From Rhodospirillales bacterium (GTDB taxonomy: Bacteria; Pseudomonadota; Alphaproteobacteria; Rhodospirillales; WMHbin7), in contig JACRJC010000005.1 in the NCBI GenBank assembly GCA_016215555.1, positions 1 through 64,000 of the forward strand: a DNA stretch of 64,000 nucleotides, read 5' to 3'. The first letter of the stretch is position 1. Each line of letters starts with the position of its first letter. This document shows, in pieces, positions 41,507 through 51,858 of the stretch. The notes below the pieces were generated by a model that was not told the DNA's origin, did not search any database, and saw nothing but the letters and a program-made list of their open reading frames with translations. The position numbers and the translations under genes were made by a program.

Positions 41507-43291
41507 CTAGAAATCCTCCTCCTCAAGTCCCATCACGGCATCCTTGCCGGCCATGGCCGCGGTTTTCAGCGCGTGGGCCTGGGTCAGGTATTGTTCGGCG
41601 AAGAAGCGCGCCGTCAATGATTTGGCATGCAGGAATTTCGGATTGCCGTTTTTTTGCGCCTCGGCGGCCAACACGCCCCGTGCCAGCAGCCAGCCGCCGG
41701 CGACGATGCCCCACAGATTGAGATAGGCGAAGGAACCGGCGGCGGTGGCGACGGGATCGCCGGCATAGGTTTCGGCGACCCAGTCGGTGGCCGCCGACAG
41801 AGCTTCCAATCCTTCGGCCAGGCGGTCGCGCAGGATATGACAGGTCTGGCTGTTGCTGGCTTCCAGCGCCGACACGGTCGTCCACATGCGGGTAATCATG
41901 GCCCTGGCCGCAGCGCCCTTGTCTCGGCCCACCTTGCGACCCACCAGATCGTTGGCCTGGATGCCGTTGGTGCCTTCATAGATGGCGGTGATGCGGGCGT
42001 CGCGCAGATATTGCGCGGCTCCGGCCTCTTCGATAAAGCCCATGCCGCCATGCACCTGCACGCCCTGATTGGCGACATGGATGCCGGTTTCCGAACACCA
42101 GCCCTTGACGACGGGAATCATCAGATCGACGACGTTTTGCCATTCGGCGCGTTCGTGCGCGCTGTCTTGATGATGGGCGCGGTCGATGGCCGCTGCGGCG
42201 TAATAGGCCAGGGCTCGCGCGGCTTCTGTTCTGCTGCGCATATCCATCAGCATGCGCCGGACATCGGCATGAGCGATGATGGCGGCGCCCGGCTTGGCCG
42301 TTCCCCCCAGGGGTTTGCTTTGTACGCGCTCGCGGGCGTAATCGACGGCCCTCTGATAGGCGCGTTCGGCGATGGCCACTCCTTCCAGCCCCACGGCCAG
42401 ACGGGCGTTGTTCATCATCGTGAACATATATTCCAGGCCGCGATTTTCCTCGCCGACCAGGAAACCGACGGCGCCGTCATGGTCGCCGAACGACATCACG
42501 CAGGTCGGACTGGCATGGATGCCCAGCTTGTGTTCCAGCGACACGCAGCGGGCGTCGTTGCGTTCGCCGGGCGTGCCGTCGGCCTTGGGCAGGAATTTGG
42601 GCACGATGAACAGCGAGATGCCCTTGACGCCGGTCGGCGCATCGGGCAGGCGGGCCAGCACGAAATGGACGATGTTCTCGGCCATCTCATGGTCGCCATA
42701 GGTGATGAAGATTTTCTGGCCCGAGATGCGATAGCTGCCGTCGGCGATATTGACCGCCTTGGCCCGCACTTGCGACAGATCGGAACCGGCTGCGGGCTCG
42801 GTCAGATTCATGGTTCCCGTCCACTGGCCGGAAATCAGGTTGGGCAGATAGACGTCTTTCTGTTGCTTCGAGCCGTGCGCCGACAGCAATTCCACCGTGC
42901 CCTTGGTCAGCAGCGGGCACAGTCCGAAAGCCATGTTGGCGGAATCGGTCACTTCCTGCACGGCGATGGCCACCAGCCAGGGCAGGCCCTGGCCGCCATA
43001 GTCGGGATCGAAGGGCAGGGTGCACCAGCCGCCGTCGCGGTATTGTTCCCAGGCTTCCTTCCAGCCGGTGGGCGTGCGCACGATGCCGTTCTCGAGATGC
43101 GAGCCCTGGCGGTCGCCGACTACGTTCAAGGGATCGAGGACGCCGCTGGCCAGTTTTCCGGCCTCGGTCAGGACGGCTGAAACCAGATCGGGCGTCGCCT
43201 CGGCGAAAATCGGCAGGGCGGCGATGTCCGGCAGGCCGGCTACTTCATTCATGACGAAGAGCATTTCCTCGACGGGGGCGCGATAGGCCAT
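41507..43291 (-). CDS. Acyl-CoA dehydrogenase (DmdC-type long form)
   Basis: The 594-residue flavoprotein has the long N-terminal AcylCoA_DH_N extension, TMNLTEPAAGSDLSQVRAKA (FAD/acyl contact), the middle domain with ISGQKIFITYGDHE, and QVHGGMGFIEEAGAAQYLRD. IYEGTNGIQANDLVGRK carries the catalytic base region. The length and extra C-terminal helical part fit the AcdB/DmdC group (3-methylmercaptopropionyl-CoA or medium/long acyl-CoA dehydrogenases). It oxidises an acyl-CoA at C2-C3. The substrate is not fixed by sequence. Confidence 0.9.
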   Translation of the reverse strand: MAYRAPVEEMLFVMNEVAGLPDIAALPIFAEATPDLVSAVLTEAGKLASGVLDPLNVVGDRQGSHLENGIVRTPTGWKEAWEQYRDGGWCTLPFDPDYGGQGLPWLVAIAVQEVTDSANMAFGLCPLLTKGTVELLSAHGSKQQKDVYLPNLISGQWTGTMNLTEPAAGSDLSQVRAKAVNIADGSYRISGQKIFITYGDHEMAENIVHFVLARLPDAPTGVKGISLFIVPKFLPKADGTPGERNDARCVSLEHKLGIHASPTCVMSFGDHDGAVGFLVGEENRGLEYMFTMMNNARLAVGLEGVAIAERAYQRAVDYARERVQSKPLGGTAKPGAAIIAHADVRRMLMDMRSRTEAARALAYYAAAAIDRAHHQDSAHERAEWQNVVDLMIPVVKGWCSETGIHVANQGVQVHGGMGFIEEAGAAQYLRDARITAIYEGTNGIQANDLVGRKVGRDKGAAARAMITRMWTTVSALEASNSQTCHILRDRLAEGLEALSAATDWVAETYAGDPVATAAGSFAYLNLWGIVAGGWLLARGVLAAEAQKNGNPKFLHAKSLTARFFAEQYLTQAHALKTAAMAGKDAVMGLEEEDF

Positions 43292-43366
43292 GGCTTATTC
43301 TTCCTGTTTTCTGGGTGCGTTGGAAGAAACTGTATCAGGAGCCCCCGGGCGCTTCAATCTCGCCCT

Positions 43367-43975
43367 TCACTCCCGGACATAGCGGATTTCCGAACCGTCG
43401 CGGGCGGTAAAGCGCACGCCTTGCAGCAAGCCGCTCTCGTCGTAGCGCAGTTCGCGTTTTAACTCGCCTGAAAGTGTGAAATAGCCGCCCCTGGCCTCGC
43501 CGTCGATATCCAGCCTTTTTCCGGTCGAAGTATCGACCAGGACGTCGGCCTTGTAGGTGGCGGGGTTCCACAGGCTGGCTGGCATGGTCGCCTGGTCCAG
43601 ACGCTCGGTCTTGCCGTTCAGCGTCGCCAGCACGCCGCCCTCGGTGGCCTTGACGTCCAGGTCCAAGTTCTTGCCGTCGTCATTGGTTTTCGACGACATG
43701 GTCTGAAAGCGCCCCTGCGACCAGACCTCGGTCGAGTCATGCTCATAGCGATAAAGGGGAAGGCTCAGCAGCGTGTAAAGAATACGCGATCTGATGCGCA
43801 CGATGATGTGCGAGGCCTGGCTTTCAAAGCTGAACTGAATATTGCCGATCGGACTGCCGTTGCGCAGGACGGTAAAATCCATCTGTCCGTCGTCCGGCAC
43901 GCCCGGCATGCCGGCCAGCGCCGGAAGGGTCAGAAAGCTTGCCGCCGCGACGAATGCGCAAAGAAAGGATTTCAT
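43367..43975 (-). CDS. Secreted DUF6134-like protein
   Basis: The 202-residue protein has a signal peptide ([21 protein letters not shown]) and a mostly beta-strand mature part with DFTVLRNGSPIGNIQFSFE and RYDESGLLQGVRFTARDGS. This matches the DUF6134 pattern of periplasmic beta proteins of unknown role. It overlaps the flavin oxidoreductase stop by 4 bp (ATGA), an arrangement that suggests co-expression. No catalytic residue is recognisable. Confidence 0.72.
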   Translation of the reverse strand: MKSFLCAFVAAASFLTLPALAGMPGVPDDGQMDFTVLRNGSPIGNIQFSFESQASHIIVRIRSRILYTLLSLPLYRYEHDSTEVWSQGRFQTMSSKTNDDGKNLDLDVKATEGGVLATLNGKTERLDQATMPASLWNPATYKADVLVDTSTGKRLDIDGEARGGYFTLSGELKRELRYDESGLLQGVRFTARDGSEIRYVRE

Positions 43976-45381
43976 TCGACGACCTTGCCGGGATTGAAAA
44001 GATGTCCGGGGTCGATGGCCTGCTTCAGCCGCTTCAACAGGTCACGTTCGACATCGCTTTTATAACGCGCCATATCCGGCAGTTTCAAAAGCCCCACCCC
44101 ATGCTCGGCCGAGAAACTGCCGCCCAGGTTCTGCACGATGTCGTGGACGGTTTGGGAAACACGCTCGCGGTTGGCCAGATAGGCCTGCTTGTCCATGCCC
44201 ATGGGCTGGGTCAGGTTGTAATGCAGATTGCCGTCGCCGACATGGCCGAAGGGGCAGGGGCGGATGCCGGGAATCAGCGCCTCCACCACCCGGGTGGCGC
44301 GGTCCAGAAATTCCGGAATGGCCGAGATGGGCACCGAAATATCGTGTTTCAGGCTGCCGCCTTCATGTTTCTGGGCTTCGGGAATGGATTCGCGCAGCTT
44401 CCACAGCTTCTCGCGTTGGGACAGCGAGGCGGCGATGACGCCATCCTCGGCCAAACCCTCCTCGATGGCGCTTGCCAATTCGCGCTCCATCAAGGCTTCA
44501 AGTCCGGCATCGGCGCGCGACGTCGTCATCTCGGCCAACAGATACCAGGGATACGCGGCGCTTAACGGATCCTGCGTGCCGGGAATATGCCGCAGCACGA
44601 AATCAAGGCTGGATCTCGCCATCATCTCGAAGCCGGTCACCTGGTCGCCGGATGCGTCTTGAAGACGCGCCAGCAATCGCAGCGCCGCCGCCGGCGAGGC
44701 GATGCCCAGCAGCGCGGTCACGGTTTCCCTGGGCTTGGCGTACATTTTCAGGCTGGCCGCCGTGATGATGCCCAGCGTGCCTTCGGAACCCAGAAAAAGC
44801 TGTTTCAGGTCATAGCCGGTATTGTCCTTGCGCAGGGCTTTCAGGCCGTTCCAGATTTGACCATCGGCCAGCACCACTTCCAGGCCGAGCACGAATTCCT
44901 TGGCGTTGCCGTAGCGCAGAACCGCCGTGCCGCCGGCATTGGTGGACAGATTGCCGCCGATCTGGCACGAGCCTTCCGAGGCCATGCTGAGGGGAAAGTG
45001 CAACCCGGCTTCCTCGGCCGCCGTTTGAATCCGGGCCAGCGTGCAGCCGGCCTCGACGGTCAGGGCGCGGTTGGCGGGATCGATGGCGCGCAGGCGGTTC
45101 ATGCGGCCCAGGGAGAGGATGATTTGATCGCCACGGGATACGGCGCCGCCCACCAGACCCGTATTGCCGCCCTGGGGGACGATGGAGACATTGGCCTGGG
45201 CGCAGGCCTTGACGATGGCGGCGACGTCTTCAACCGTGTCCGGGCGCGCCACCGCCAGAGCCCAGCTTTCGTAAGTGCCGCGTTCTTCGCGCAGAAAGGG
45301 GGCCATGTCGGCGGGATCGGTCAGAACATGATTGGTGCCGATCAGTTGCTGAAGCGCTGCAACGAGGGAGGTTGCGGTCAT
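43972..45381 (-). CDS. FAD-linked D-2-hydroxyacid dehydrogenase (GlcD / D2HGDH type)
   Basis: The 469-residue VAO-type flavoprotein has [14 protein letters not shown] (FAD pyrophosphate), [17 protein letters not shown] and [16 protein letters not shown]. The D-2-hydroxyglutarate/D-lactate dehydrogenase site is [20 protein letters not shown] and FSAEHGVGL with the zinc/acid residues. It oxidises a D-2-hydroxyacid and passes electrons to an acceptor. Its start overlaps the rsmA stop. Assignment between D-2-hydroxyglutarate, D-lactate and glycolate is not possible from sequence alone. Confidence 0.9.
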   Translation of the reverse strand: MTATSLVAALQQLIGTNHVLTDPADMAPFLREERGTYESWALAVARPDTVEDVAAIVKACAQANVSIVPQGGNTGLVGGAVSRGDQIILSLGRMNRLRAIDPANRALTVEAGCTLARIQTAAEEAGLHFPLSMASEGSCQIGGNLSTNAGGTAVLRYGNAKEFVLGLEVVLADGQIWNGLKALRKDNTGYDLKQLFLGSEGTLGIITAASLKMYAKPRETVTALLGIASPAAALRLLARLQDASGDQVTGFEMMARSSLDFVLRHIPGTQDPLSAAYPWYLLAEMTTSRADAGLEALMERELASAIEEGLAEDGVIAASLSQREKLWKLRESIPEAQKHEGGSLKHDISVPISAIPEFLDRATRVVEALIPGIRPCPFGHVGDGNLHYNLTQPMGMDKQAYLANRERVSQTVHDIVQNLGGSFSAEHGVGLLKLPDMARYKSDVERDLLKRLKQAIDPGHLFNPGKVVE

Positions 45382-46202
45382 GGCGTCGTCGTCCGTTCCT
45401 GAAGCGCCCTGGCCAGGGCCGCAAATCCAGCATAGCCGATTTCCTCGGCCCGCGCCGTAGGCTCGATGCCGGCCTGGGTCAACAGGGTTTCGGCGTCTCC
45501 AAGGGATTTCAGGCTCGAGCGCAGCATCTTGCGCCTTTGCCCGAAGGCGCTTGCCGTCACGCGCTCGAACAGGGCGAAGTCGGCCGGTTCCGTGACAGGT
45601 TTGGGGGTCAGGCGCACGACGCTGGAAGACACTTTGGGGGGCGGCGTAAAGGCCGCCGGCGGCAGATCAAACAGTTTCTTGACCTCGCACTGCCATTGAA
45701 CCAGGGCCGACAATCGGCCATAGGCCGGGCTGCGCACGGGAGCAGCCATCCGGTCGGCGACTTCCTTCTGGAACATCAAGGTCAGGCTTTCGAAGGAACG
45801 AATTGATTTGAGCCAGCCGATCAGCAAAGGCGTGCCGACATTATAGGGCAGATTGGCGACGATGCGCCGGGGCGCCACGCCCAGATGCGCCGCCTCGATT
45901 TTCAAGGCGTCGCCCTCGATCACCTGCAGGCGTCCGGGATAGGCGGCCTCGACTTCGGACAGCGCCTCGCGGCAGCGCCTGTCCTTTTCGATGGCGATGA
46001 CCTGGGCGGCACCGTTTTCCAGAAGCGCTCGGGTCAGGCCGCCCGGTCCCGGTCCCACTTCGATGGTCGTGCCCTGGGTTAGATCGCCGGCCAGGCGAGC
46101 GATTTTGCCGGTCAGGTTGAGGTCGAACAGGAAGTGCTGGCCCAGCGATTTCTGAGCCAGCAAGCCATACCGGGTGACGATTTCCTTAAGCGGCGCCAGC
46201 AC
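45378..46202 (-). CDS. rsmA: 16S rRNA dimethyladenosine transferase RsmA (KsgA)
   Basis: RsmA dimethylates two adjacent adenines (A1518, A1519) at the 3' end of 16S rRNA. The 274-residue enzyme has [24 protein letters not shown] (SAM motif I), IAIEKD and the catalytic [11 protein letters not shown]. It sits downstream of pdxA (overlapping by 17 bp), a very common proteobacterial order, and upstream of the D-2-hydroxyacid dehydrogenase. The identification is secure. Confidence 0.97.
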   Translation of the reverse strand: MLAPLKEIVTRYGLLAQKSLGQHFLFDLNLTGKIARLAGDLTQGTTIEVGPGPGGLTRALLENGAAQVIAIEKDRRCREALSEVEAAYPGRLQVIEGDALKIEAAHLGVAPRRIVANLPYNVGTPLLIGWLKSIRSFESLTLMFQKEVADRMAAPVRSPAYGRLSALVQWQCEVKKLFDLPPAAFTPPPKVSSSVVRLTPKPVTEPADFALFERVTASAFGQRRKMLRSSLKSLGDAETLLTQAGIEPTARAEEIGYAGFAALARALQERTTTP

Positions 46203-47190
46203 GGGCGTTCGCCATGAATGCGGCCATGCGAAGCGCGGCCATCAAGCTTCTGGGATCGGCCTTGCCGCTGCCGGCCAGGGACAGCGCGGTTCCGTGGTCG
46301 GGCGAAGTGCGCACGAAGGGAAGGCCCAGCGTCGCGTTCACCCCTTCCCAGAAACCCAGCATCTTCAGGGGAATCAGGGCCTGATCGTGATACATGCACA
46401 GCACGGCGTCATAGCCCTTGCGGGCCTCGTCATGAAACAGCGTGTCGGCGGGCAGGGGGCCGAAAGCATTGATGCCTTGGGCGCAGAGGGCCTGAATGGC
46501 GGGGCGGATGATGGCCTCTTCCTCGGTGCCCAGCACGCCTTCCTCGCCGGCATGGGGATTCAAGCCGGCGACGGCGATGCGTGGGGCGGCCACGGCGAAA
46601 TCGCGTTTTAATGATTCGGCCAGAATGATGCCCTGACGCAGGATCGCGTCGGCGGTCAGCCGCTTCGGCACGTCGCAAAGCGGGATATGCACGGTGACCG
46701 GCACCACGCGCAAGCCCGGCGCCGCCAGCATCATGACCGGCAAGGCGCCTTGGGCCAATTCGGCCAGATATTCGGTGTGTCCGGGATGCTTGAATCCGGC
46801 CGCAGCCAGCGTCGCCTTGTGAATGGGATTGGTCACGACGGCCAGCGCCTGACCCGAGGCGGCAAGTTCAACGGCGCGCGCGATGGAGCCGATGACCGCA
46901 GCGGCATTGCCCGGATCGGGCTGTCCGGGTTGGCTGGCGACCGCCGACGCCAAGGGCAGGACGGGAAGCGCGGTCGCGAAATGAAGAATTGCCTGGCTGG
47001 GCTCGGCAATGGTGCGGATCGGAACCGGCCAGCCGAATTGCCGGGCCAAGAATTCCAGACGCTCCGGCACGTCAATGAGAAAGAAGGGGGGAAGGCCGGC
47101 CTGTTCGCGCTGCATCCAGGCCAGCAGGGCAATTTCGCCGCCGATGCCGGAAGGCTCGCCCATCGTCAGCGCGAGCGGCATTTTGGGCAT
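46186..47190 (-). CDS. pdxA: 4-hydroxythreonine-4-phosphate dehydrogenase PdxA
   Basis: PdxA oxidises 4-phosphohydroxy-L-threonine in the DXP-dependent pyridoxal phosphate route. The 334-residue protein has [24 protein letters not shown] with the metal His, [30 protein letters not shown] and [15 protein letters not shown], with the three metal His residues. [14 protein letters not shown] is the C-terminal signature. It follows surA by two bases and overlaps rsmA. Confidence 0.97.
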   Translation of the reverse strand: MPKMPLALTMGEPSGIGGEIALLAWMQREQAGLPPFFLIDVPERLEFLARQFGWPVPIRTIAEPSQAILHFATALPVLPLASAVASQPGQPDPGNAAAVIGSIARAVELAASGQALAVVTNPIHKATLAAAGFKHPGHTEYLAELAQGALPVMMLAAPGLRVVPVTVHIPLCDVPKRLTADAILRQGIILAESLKRDFAVAAPRIAVAGLNPHAGEEGVLGTEEEAIIRPAIQALCAQGINAFGPLPADTLFHDEARKGYDAVLCMYHDQALIPLKMLGFWEGVNATLGLPFVRTSPDHGTALSLAGSGKADPRSLMAALRMAAFMANARAGAA

Positions 47191-47192
47191 TG

Positions 47193-48467
47193 TTAAATCC
47201 GAACGTCGATGATGGCCGTGCGCCGAAGGTCGCGCATGATGCGCCTGGCTTGGATATCCAGCCGTTCCATTTCAAGCCTCGAGCTGATGTCCTCTCGCGA
47301 CGGTATAGCGCTTTCATCTTGGCGCGAACAGACCATATAGGCGGCGATGCCGCCGGCATTCTTGACGACAGGCGTCACCTTGCCGGCGGGCAGATCGGCC
47401 AACACGGCTTGCAGATTGGCGGGCAGGGATCCGACCGACACTTTGCCGACGCGGGGGTTCTGCGGCGAGTTCAGTTCCTTGGCAAGCCTGGCCATGTCGT
47501 CGCAATTCTCGGCGGCGCTAGCTGCCGTCTGCACCAGGCCGGCCTGAATGCGCGCTTCTTCGGGGCGCATGTTCTGGGGGATGGGCATGAATATCTGCGC
47601 CAGATCGAGAACCGAATTGCTTTTGTCTTGTTGGCCGCCGCTGCGTCGGTTGCGCAGATGAACGATATGGTATCCCGTCAAGGTCTTGATCGGATTGCTG
47701 GTTTGAGCGGGCTGCAGCGATTTGACGGTGGCTTCGATTTCGGCGGGCAACTGGCCTTCATAGATCCAGCCGATGTCGCCGCCGACGGCGGCGCTGGCGG
47801 CCTGCGAGAACTGCCTGGCCAGGGCGGAGAAGGGGGCGCCTTGCCGGGTCTGCAAGACGATGCGGTCGGCCAGGGCGCGGACCTCTTCTTCCTGGCTGGC
47901 GCTGTCATTGCTTAGAAAGATCTCGGCCAGGAGATATTGCGGGCGGTTCAGATTCGACTTGATGATGGCGAGCTGGCTATCGATTTCGGCGTCGCTAATG
48001 CGGATCGATCCCGAATATCTGGTCCTGATCAGCTTCAACCAGGCCAGTTCGACCTTGATTTGGTTGAGCAGGGAATTGAAGTCGATGCCGTCTCGCCGCG
48101 ACATCGCCTCCAATCCGCCCGGGGGCAGCCGGTTCTGCTCTTCAACATTGCGAAGCGTCCTGGCGATTTCCGCCTCGGTGAGGTTGACGCCCTGGCGGGT
48201 GGCCTCCTGCCACTGCAACCGCTCCTCGACCAGCTTGCGCAGCACCTGCGGCACGAAACGCCGGCGCATTTCGGGACTGTTCTCAACCCTGGAATTGATG
48301 ATGGCCATTTTCAGGCGCTCTTCCAGGTCGCGCATGGAAACGATATCGTCATTGACGACGGCGGCGATGCGCTCGCCTTCCTGCGCGGCGACATTCGCCG
48401 TCATGGCGCCGCCCAGCATGAGCAGGGCAGCCGCCATCATCGTCTTGACTGTCTTTCCGACCTTCAT
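47193..48467 (-). CDS. surA: Periplasmic chaperone / peptidyl-prolyl isomerase SurA
   Basis: SurA escorts outer-membrane proteins such as LptD through the periplasm. The 424-residue protein has a Lys-rich signal peptide, then the SurA N-domain (ERIAAVVNDDIVSMRDLEERL) and parvulin-type segments (YLLAEIFLSND, SQAASAAVGGDIGWIYEGQL, YHIVHLRNRR). I chose the ATG at 48467; ATGs at 48485 and 48494 give longer n-regions and overlap less well with a Shine-Dalgarno. It lies between lptD and pdxA, as in many Gram-negative bacteria. Confidence 0.93.
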   Translation of the reverse strand: MKVGKTVKTMMAAALLMLGGAMTANVAAQEGERIAAVVNDDIVSMRDLEERLKMAIINSRVENSPEMRRRFVPQVLRKLVEERLQWQEATRQGVNLTEAEIARTLRNVEEQNRLPPGGLEAMSRRDGIDFNSLLNQIKVELAWLKLIRTRYSGSIRISDAEIDSQLAIIKSNLNRPQYLLAEIFLSNDSASQEEEVRALADRIVLQTRQGAPFSALARQFSQAASAAVGGDIGWIYEGQLPAEIEATVKSLQPAQTSNPIKTLTGYHIVHLRNRRSGGQQDKSNSVLDLAQIFMPIPQNMRPEEARIQAGLVQTAASAAENCDDMARLAKELNSPQNPRVGKVSVGSLPANLQAVLADLPAGKVTPVVKNAGGIAAYMVCSRQDESAIPSREDISSRLEMERLDIQARRIMRDLRRTAIIDVRI

Positions 48468-48497
48468 GTTCTTGTCTCGTCCCATGACGTTCATCCG

Positions 48498-50645
48498 CTA
48501 TTCGGCGCTGGCTTGGAATTCGCCAAGCGTTTTCAAGGTAAAGCGGAAAAGGAAATACTGGCCGCCGACATAGTCGCGGTCATAGGTGAATTTATGGAGA
48601 TAGTTGGCGGATAGGGCGAAACATTCGTCCTCGTAGACCAACTGCGTATTGTAGGAAAGCGGCTCGATATCCTTGCCAAGATTGTAGACGGTTCCGGCGT
48701 TGGCGCTCCAGTAACGGGTCAGCCTTGACGAGACGTTCAAGTTCAACTGTTCACGATCAGGATAGCCCGAGACGCTGTTCCTATCGACGAAAATGTAATT
48801 TGCCGAGACGTTGAAAGCCTTGGGGCCGGCCTGAACGCCGATCTCGTTGCGCCTTGCCTCCAGCGAATCCTTGTCGAGACGGAAACGGTACAGCATTTTC
48901 AGATTGCCGGTCGGGCTGTAATCGACGCGTCCGACGTAATCGGACAGATTGTCCTGAAGGCCGGATTCCTTGGCGAAGGTTTCATCGACATGCGCCCTGT
49001 AGCTTTGTCCCAGCATGGCGGTCATGCCGCCCGGCTTGCGTCCAAAAGCGCTCCATTTGACGCCATAGGCGACGCGAGGTCCGCCTTCGACGCGGTCCAA
49101 GCCGGTGAAGCGTTGCGGACGGAACAGGTTGGTTTCGTCAAATTCGAAGTCGAGACTGTCTTCGTTGGGGATGCGGCCCGGATTCATGCCGTTGGGGCTG
49201 ACGGTGCCGACGACGATCGGTTCGATGATGTCGGTGAATTTCTCACCGTTGCGGACGAAGGGATAGCGCCAGTCCAGCGACAGTTGCGGCACGGCGCGCC
49301 CGGTCAGGCCATTCTCTTCCTTGTCGTAACGTTGGTAGTCGGAGACGTGATAGCCTTCGCCGCGCACTTCCGCCGTCAATTTATAGACGTCGCCTGCGGG
49401 AGCGGTATAGGGCAGGTTCCAGGCGACGCGAGACGACAAGCGCCTTGTGTCGGTGCCCTCGCCCCGGTAGATATCCAGGGCTCCGGCGTCGAAGCTCCAA
49501 TATTGGCCTTGGCTGCCGGCATCGCCGACGCGGTGGAGTTCAGCCACCGGCAGCACGACGGGGGCCTTGCCGGGGTCATCCTTGGCGCTCAGCCCCTGAT
49601 AGAGATAGGATTCCATCCGGGCGTAATTGCGGCCTGCAAAGCCTTCGACATAGGGATGGGTTTCCAGCCAGCGGTCGGAGCTGCGAAAACCGTAGCGGCG
49701 TTGATAGGTGTCGTCGCTGGCCCGTTCGACCTGATAGCCGGCCCGCCAGGTTTCGTCGATGTCGTAAAGGCCGGTCCCCTTGATATGCCCCTTGACCCGG
49801 CTTTTCGAGTCCGCGGTCAGACTGGCCTGGGTGTCGGACTTGCCCTTGCTCATGCGCTTGCGGTGCTCGCCGATCAGAACGGCGTTTTCCTTGCCGGTCA
49901 CCATGGTCGAGACGGTGGCGTCCTCGTTGTTGGAAATCGCCCAGTAATAGGGAACGGTCACGGCGCCGCCCAACTGGCTGGAGCCGCCGAAGGTCGGGGG
50001 AAGGAAGCCGCTGCGCCGCTTGACCCTGGGATCGGCATGTTTGAAATAGGGCGTGTAGGCGACGGGGATGCCGGCGACCTCCAGCCAGGCGTCGCGGTAT
50101 TCCAGCGTCTGATTCTTCTCGTCGTTGGTGACCTTCATGGCCTTGACCTGCCACAGCGGCGCCTTTTGGGGGTCGTCCTTGCAGGGCTCGCAGGCGGAAT
50201 AGACGGCCTTTTCCATGTGGTTCTTGTCGCCGGCGACGCGCGTGCTTTTCGCCGCCGCCATGCGGGTGCGATTGGCCATCAGAATGCGCAGATTCTTGCC
50301 CGTCGCTTCCTTCATGTCGCCGGAAATTTCGAAATAGTCGGCGAAAATCACATCGCCCGACGGCTCTAGCAGACTGACATTGCCCGAGGCCGAGATGATG
50401 TCCTGGCGCGTGTTGTAGGCGATCTGATCGGCCAGCAACACCCGTCCCTGATAGGAAATCTCGACATGGCCGCGGGCGGTCATGATGCCCAGCTCCTTGT
50501 CCTGATTGACTTCGTCGGCAGAGAAATAGACCTGTTCGTCGTCGAAGCGCGGCGTTTGAATCTTGGGCTCGGCGGCCAGAAGTCCACCCGGCAGGCCAAG
50601 CGCCAGGGCGGCCAGAATCAAGAATATCTTCAAAAGCGGACGCAT
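48498..50645 (-). CDS. lptD: LPS-assembly outer-membrane protein LptD
   Basis: LptD is the beta-barrel that inserts lipopolysaccharide into the outer leaflet. The 715-residue protein starts at ATG 50645, overlapping the lptF stop by one base; upstream in-frame sequence is not a real N-terminus. A signal peptide (LLKIFLILAALALGLPGGLLAA) is followed by an OstA/LptA-like jellyroll (FDDEQVYFSADEVNQDKELG, TARGHVEISYQGRVLLADQI). The disulfide region contains CEPCKDD, and a long amphipathic strand-rich barrel ends near SANYLHKFTYDRDYVG. The final residues EFQASAE are short of the usual aromatic end, which is acceptable for the family. Confidence 0.93.
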   Translation of the reverse strand: MRPLLKIFLILAALALGLPGGLLAAEPKIQTPRFDDEQVYFSADEVNQDKELGIMTARGHVEISYQGRVLLADQIAYNTRQDIISASGNVSLLEPSGDVIFADYFEISGDMKEATGKNLRILMANRTRMAAAKSTRVAGDKNHMEKAVYSACEPCKDDPQKAPLWQVKAMKVTNDEKNQTLEYRDAWLEVAGIPVAYTPYFKHADPRVKRRSGFLPPTFGGSSQLGGAVTVPYYWAISNNEDATVSTMVTGKENAVLIGEHRKRMSKGKSDTQASLTADSKSRVKGHIKGTGLYDIDETWRAGYQVERASDDTYQRRYGFRSSDRWLETHPYVEGFAGRNYARMESYLYQGLSAKDDPGKAPVVLPVAELHRVGDAGSQGQYWSFDAGALDIYRGEGTDTRRLSSRVAWNLPYTAPAGDVYKLTAEVRGEGYHVSDYQRYDKEENGLTGRAVPQLSLDWRYPFVRNGEKFTDIIEPIVVGTVSPNGMNPGRIPNEDSLDFEFDETNLFRPQRFTGLDRVEGGPRVAYGVKWSAFGRKPGGMTAMLGQSYRAHVDETFAKESGLQDNLSDYVGRVDYSPTGNLKMLYRFRLDKDSLEARRNEIGVQAGPKAFNVSANYIFVDRNSVSGYPDREQLNLNVSSRLTRYWSANAGTVYNLGKDIEPLSYNTQLVYEDECFALSANYLHKFTYDRDYVGGQYFLFRFTLKTLGEFQASAE

Positions 50646-51763
50646 CACGAAGACCTGCCGGTTTGAAGACGGAACATGCGCAACAGGCCGGGAGGACTTA
50701 ACAGCACGAGCAGGCTGAGGACAACCGGCACGACGGGCACGACATAGATCAAGGGCGCCAGCCGGAGCGATTTGACGACCAGCCCGGCGACGCCAAGCTG
50801 CGCCGCTTCGACGGCGACCATCAGGGCGATGGCCAGGCCGACTTTCTTCGACATGCCATGACGCGAAAATGAACCGGACAGCAGGCATGCCAAAGCCACG
50901 AAGGCAAAGGCCAGATGATAAAGCGGGCTCGAGAGCCGCTGATGCGCCTCTACTCTGAAGCGCGCGAAATCGACGGGGCCGATTTCTGCCGGGGTCACGG
51001 AAAACAATTCCGACAACGGACGCTCGCGGGCGTCGCGGAAACGAGATTCGGTGTTTTCAAGATTGGTCATTTCAACGGTATAGCTGTCGAAATAGAGCAA
51101 GGAGAGTTGGCCGCTGTCGTGGATCAGTTCCTGGCGGTTGCCGTTGATCAGCAGCACGCGCGGCCCGCCGTCGGAACGCACCAGGGCGCCGCGTTCGGCC
51201 ATCATGGTGACGTCCTTGTCCTTCTTGCGGGTGTCGTGGACCAGCACGTCCAGAAGTTCGCCCTCGCCGGTGCGCGAGCGCACATAGATGGTGACGCCGT
51301 CGGCGATGTTGTTGAACGTCCCTTCCTGCAACAGAACGCGCGAAATGTCGTTGCGGATTTCCCATTGCATTTCGCGGAAGGTCTTGACCGAAACCGGACC
51401 CAATTGCAGCGTCATCAAGAATCCGATGGCGGTCAACAGCGCCGCCACCAGCAGGGCCGGGCGGGCCAGCGCCATCTGGCTTAGGCCGGCCGAGCGCATC
51501 ACCACCATCTCGCGATCCGTGTCCAGGCGGTTATAGGTGAACAACAGCACGGCGAACAACGCGATGGGCGTTATCATGGTCAGGAAATTGGGCATCAAAA
51601 GCATGGTCAGGTACAAGAATCCGCCGATCGAGAGGCCCTTGTTAATGATGAGCTCGACCAGACGCAAGGACTGGCTTAGCCAGATCACACAGGTCAATCC
51701 CACCGTCACCAGCAGGGTGCCGACCAGGATCTGGCGCAAGATGTACATCGTGATCCGTCCCAA
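50645..51763 (-). CDS. lptF: LPS export ABC permease LptF
   Basis: LptF is one half of the inner-membrane permease that extracts LPS with LptB ATPase. The 372-residue protein has six membrane segments; the first ones include TLLVTVGLTCVIWLSQSLR and LMPNFLTMITPIALFAVLLF. NRLDTDREMVVMRSAGLSQMAL is the coupling helix contacting LptB, and the periplasmic jellyroll domain runs from about 120 to 255. The IWLSQSLR-VELI and FTYNRL segments match LptF rather than LptG. LptD follows immediately; lptG, usually between the two, is absent here. Confidence 0.9.
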   Translation of the reverse strand: MGRITMYILRQILVGTLLVTVGLTCVIWLSQSLRLVELIINKGLSIGGFLYLTMLLMPNFLTMITPIALFAVLLFTYNRLDTDREMVVMRSAGLSQMALARPALLVAALLTAIGFLMTLQLGPVSVKTFREMQWEIRNDISRVLLQEGTFNNIADGVTIYVRSRTGEGELLDVLVHDTRKKDKDVTMMAERGALVRSDGGPRVLLINGNRQELIHDSGQLSLLYFDSYTVEMTNLENTESRFRDARERPLSELFSVTPAEIGPVDFARFRVEAHQRLSSPLYHLAFAFVALACLLSGSFSRHGMSKKVGLAIALMVAVEAAQLGVAGLVVKSLRLAPLIYVVPVVPVVLSLLVLLSPPGLLRMFRLQTGRSS

Positions 51764-51837
51764 CGGTCACTTCCCCTGTGGAAAACTTTTTGGGAATAGA
51801 CCTGTAAACCATCCCCGGGCGGCCTGTAAAGCATTGA

Positions 51838-51858
51838 GAAAGCGTTAAGACCGCTTTC
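51838..51858. repeat. Perfect 7-bp inverted repeat in the lptF-cysQ gap
   Basis: GAAAGCG (51838-51844) and CGCTTTC (51852-51858) flank TTAAGAC in the 170-bp divergent gap, 76 bases before the cysQ ATG. It may be an operator for the divergent genes or a weak terminator on the plus strand (TTT follows). A promoter is not clear. Confidence 0.35.

Noticed and set aside
41627-43180. 517-residue plus-strand frame over the acyl-CoA dehydrogenase
   Set aside because: Antisense to a complete flavoprotein with all family motifs.
48990-50369. 459-residue plus-strand frame over lptD
   Set aside because: Antisense shadow; Gly/Val/Asp-rich without motifs.
50646-50888. Upstream in-frame extension of lptD
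   Set aside because: It reads through the lptF 3' end, is Arg-rich and lacks a signal peptide; the ATG at 50645 gives a proper one.
50645-51763. lptG
   Set aside because: IWLSQSLR, VELIINKGLS and FTYNRL segments fit LptF.
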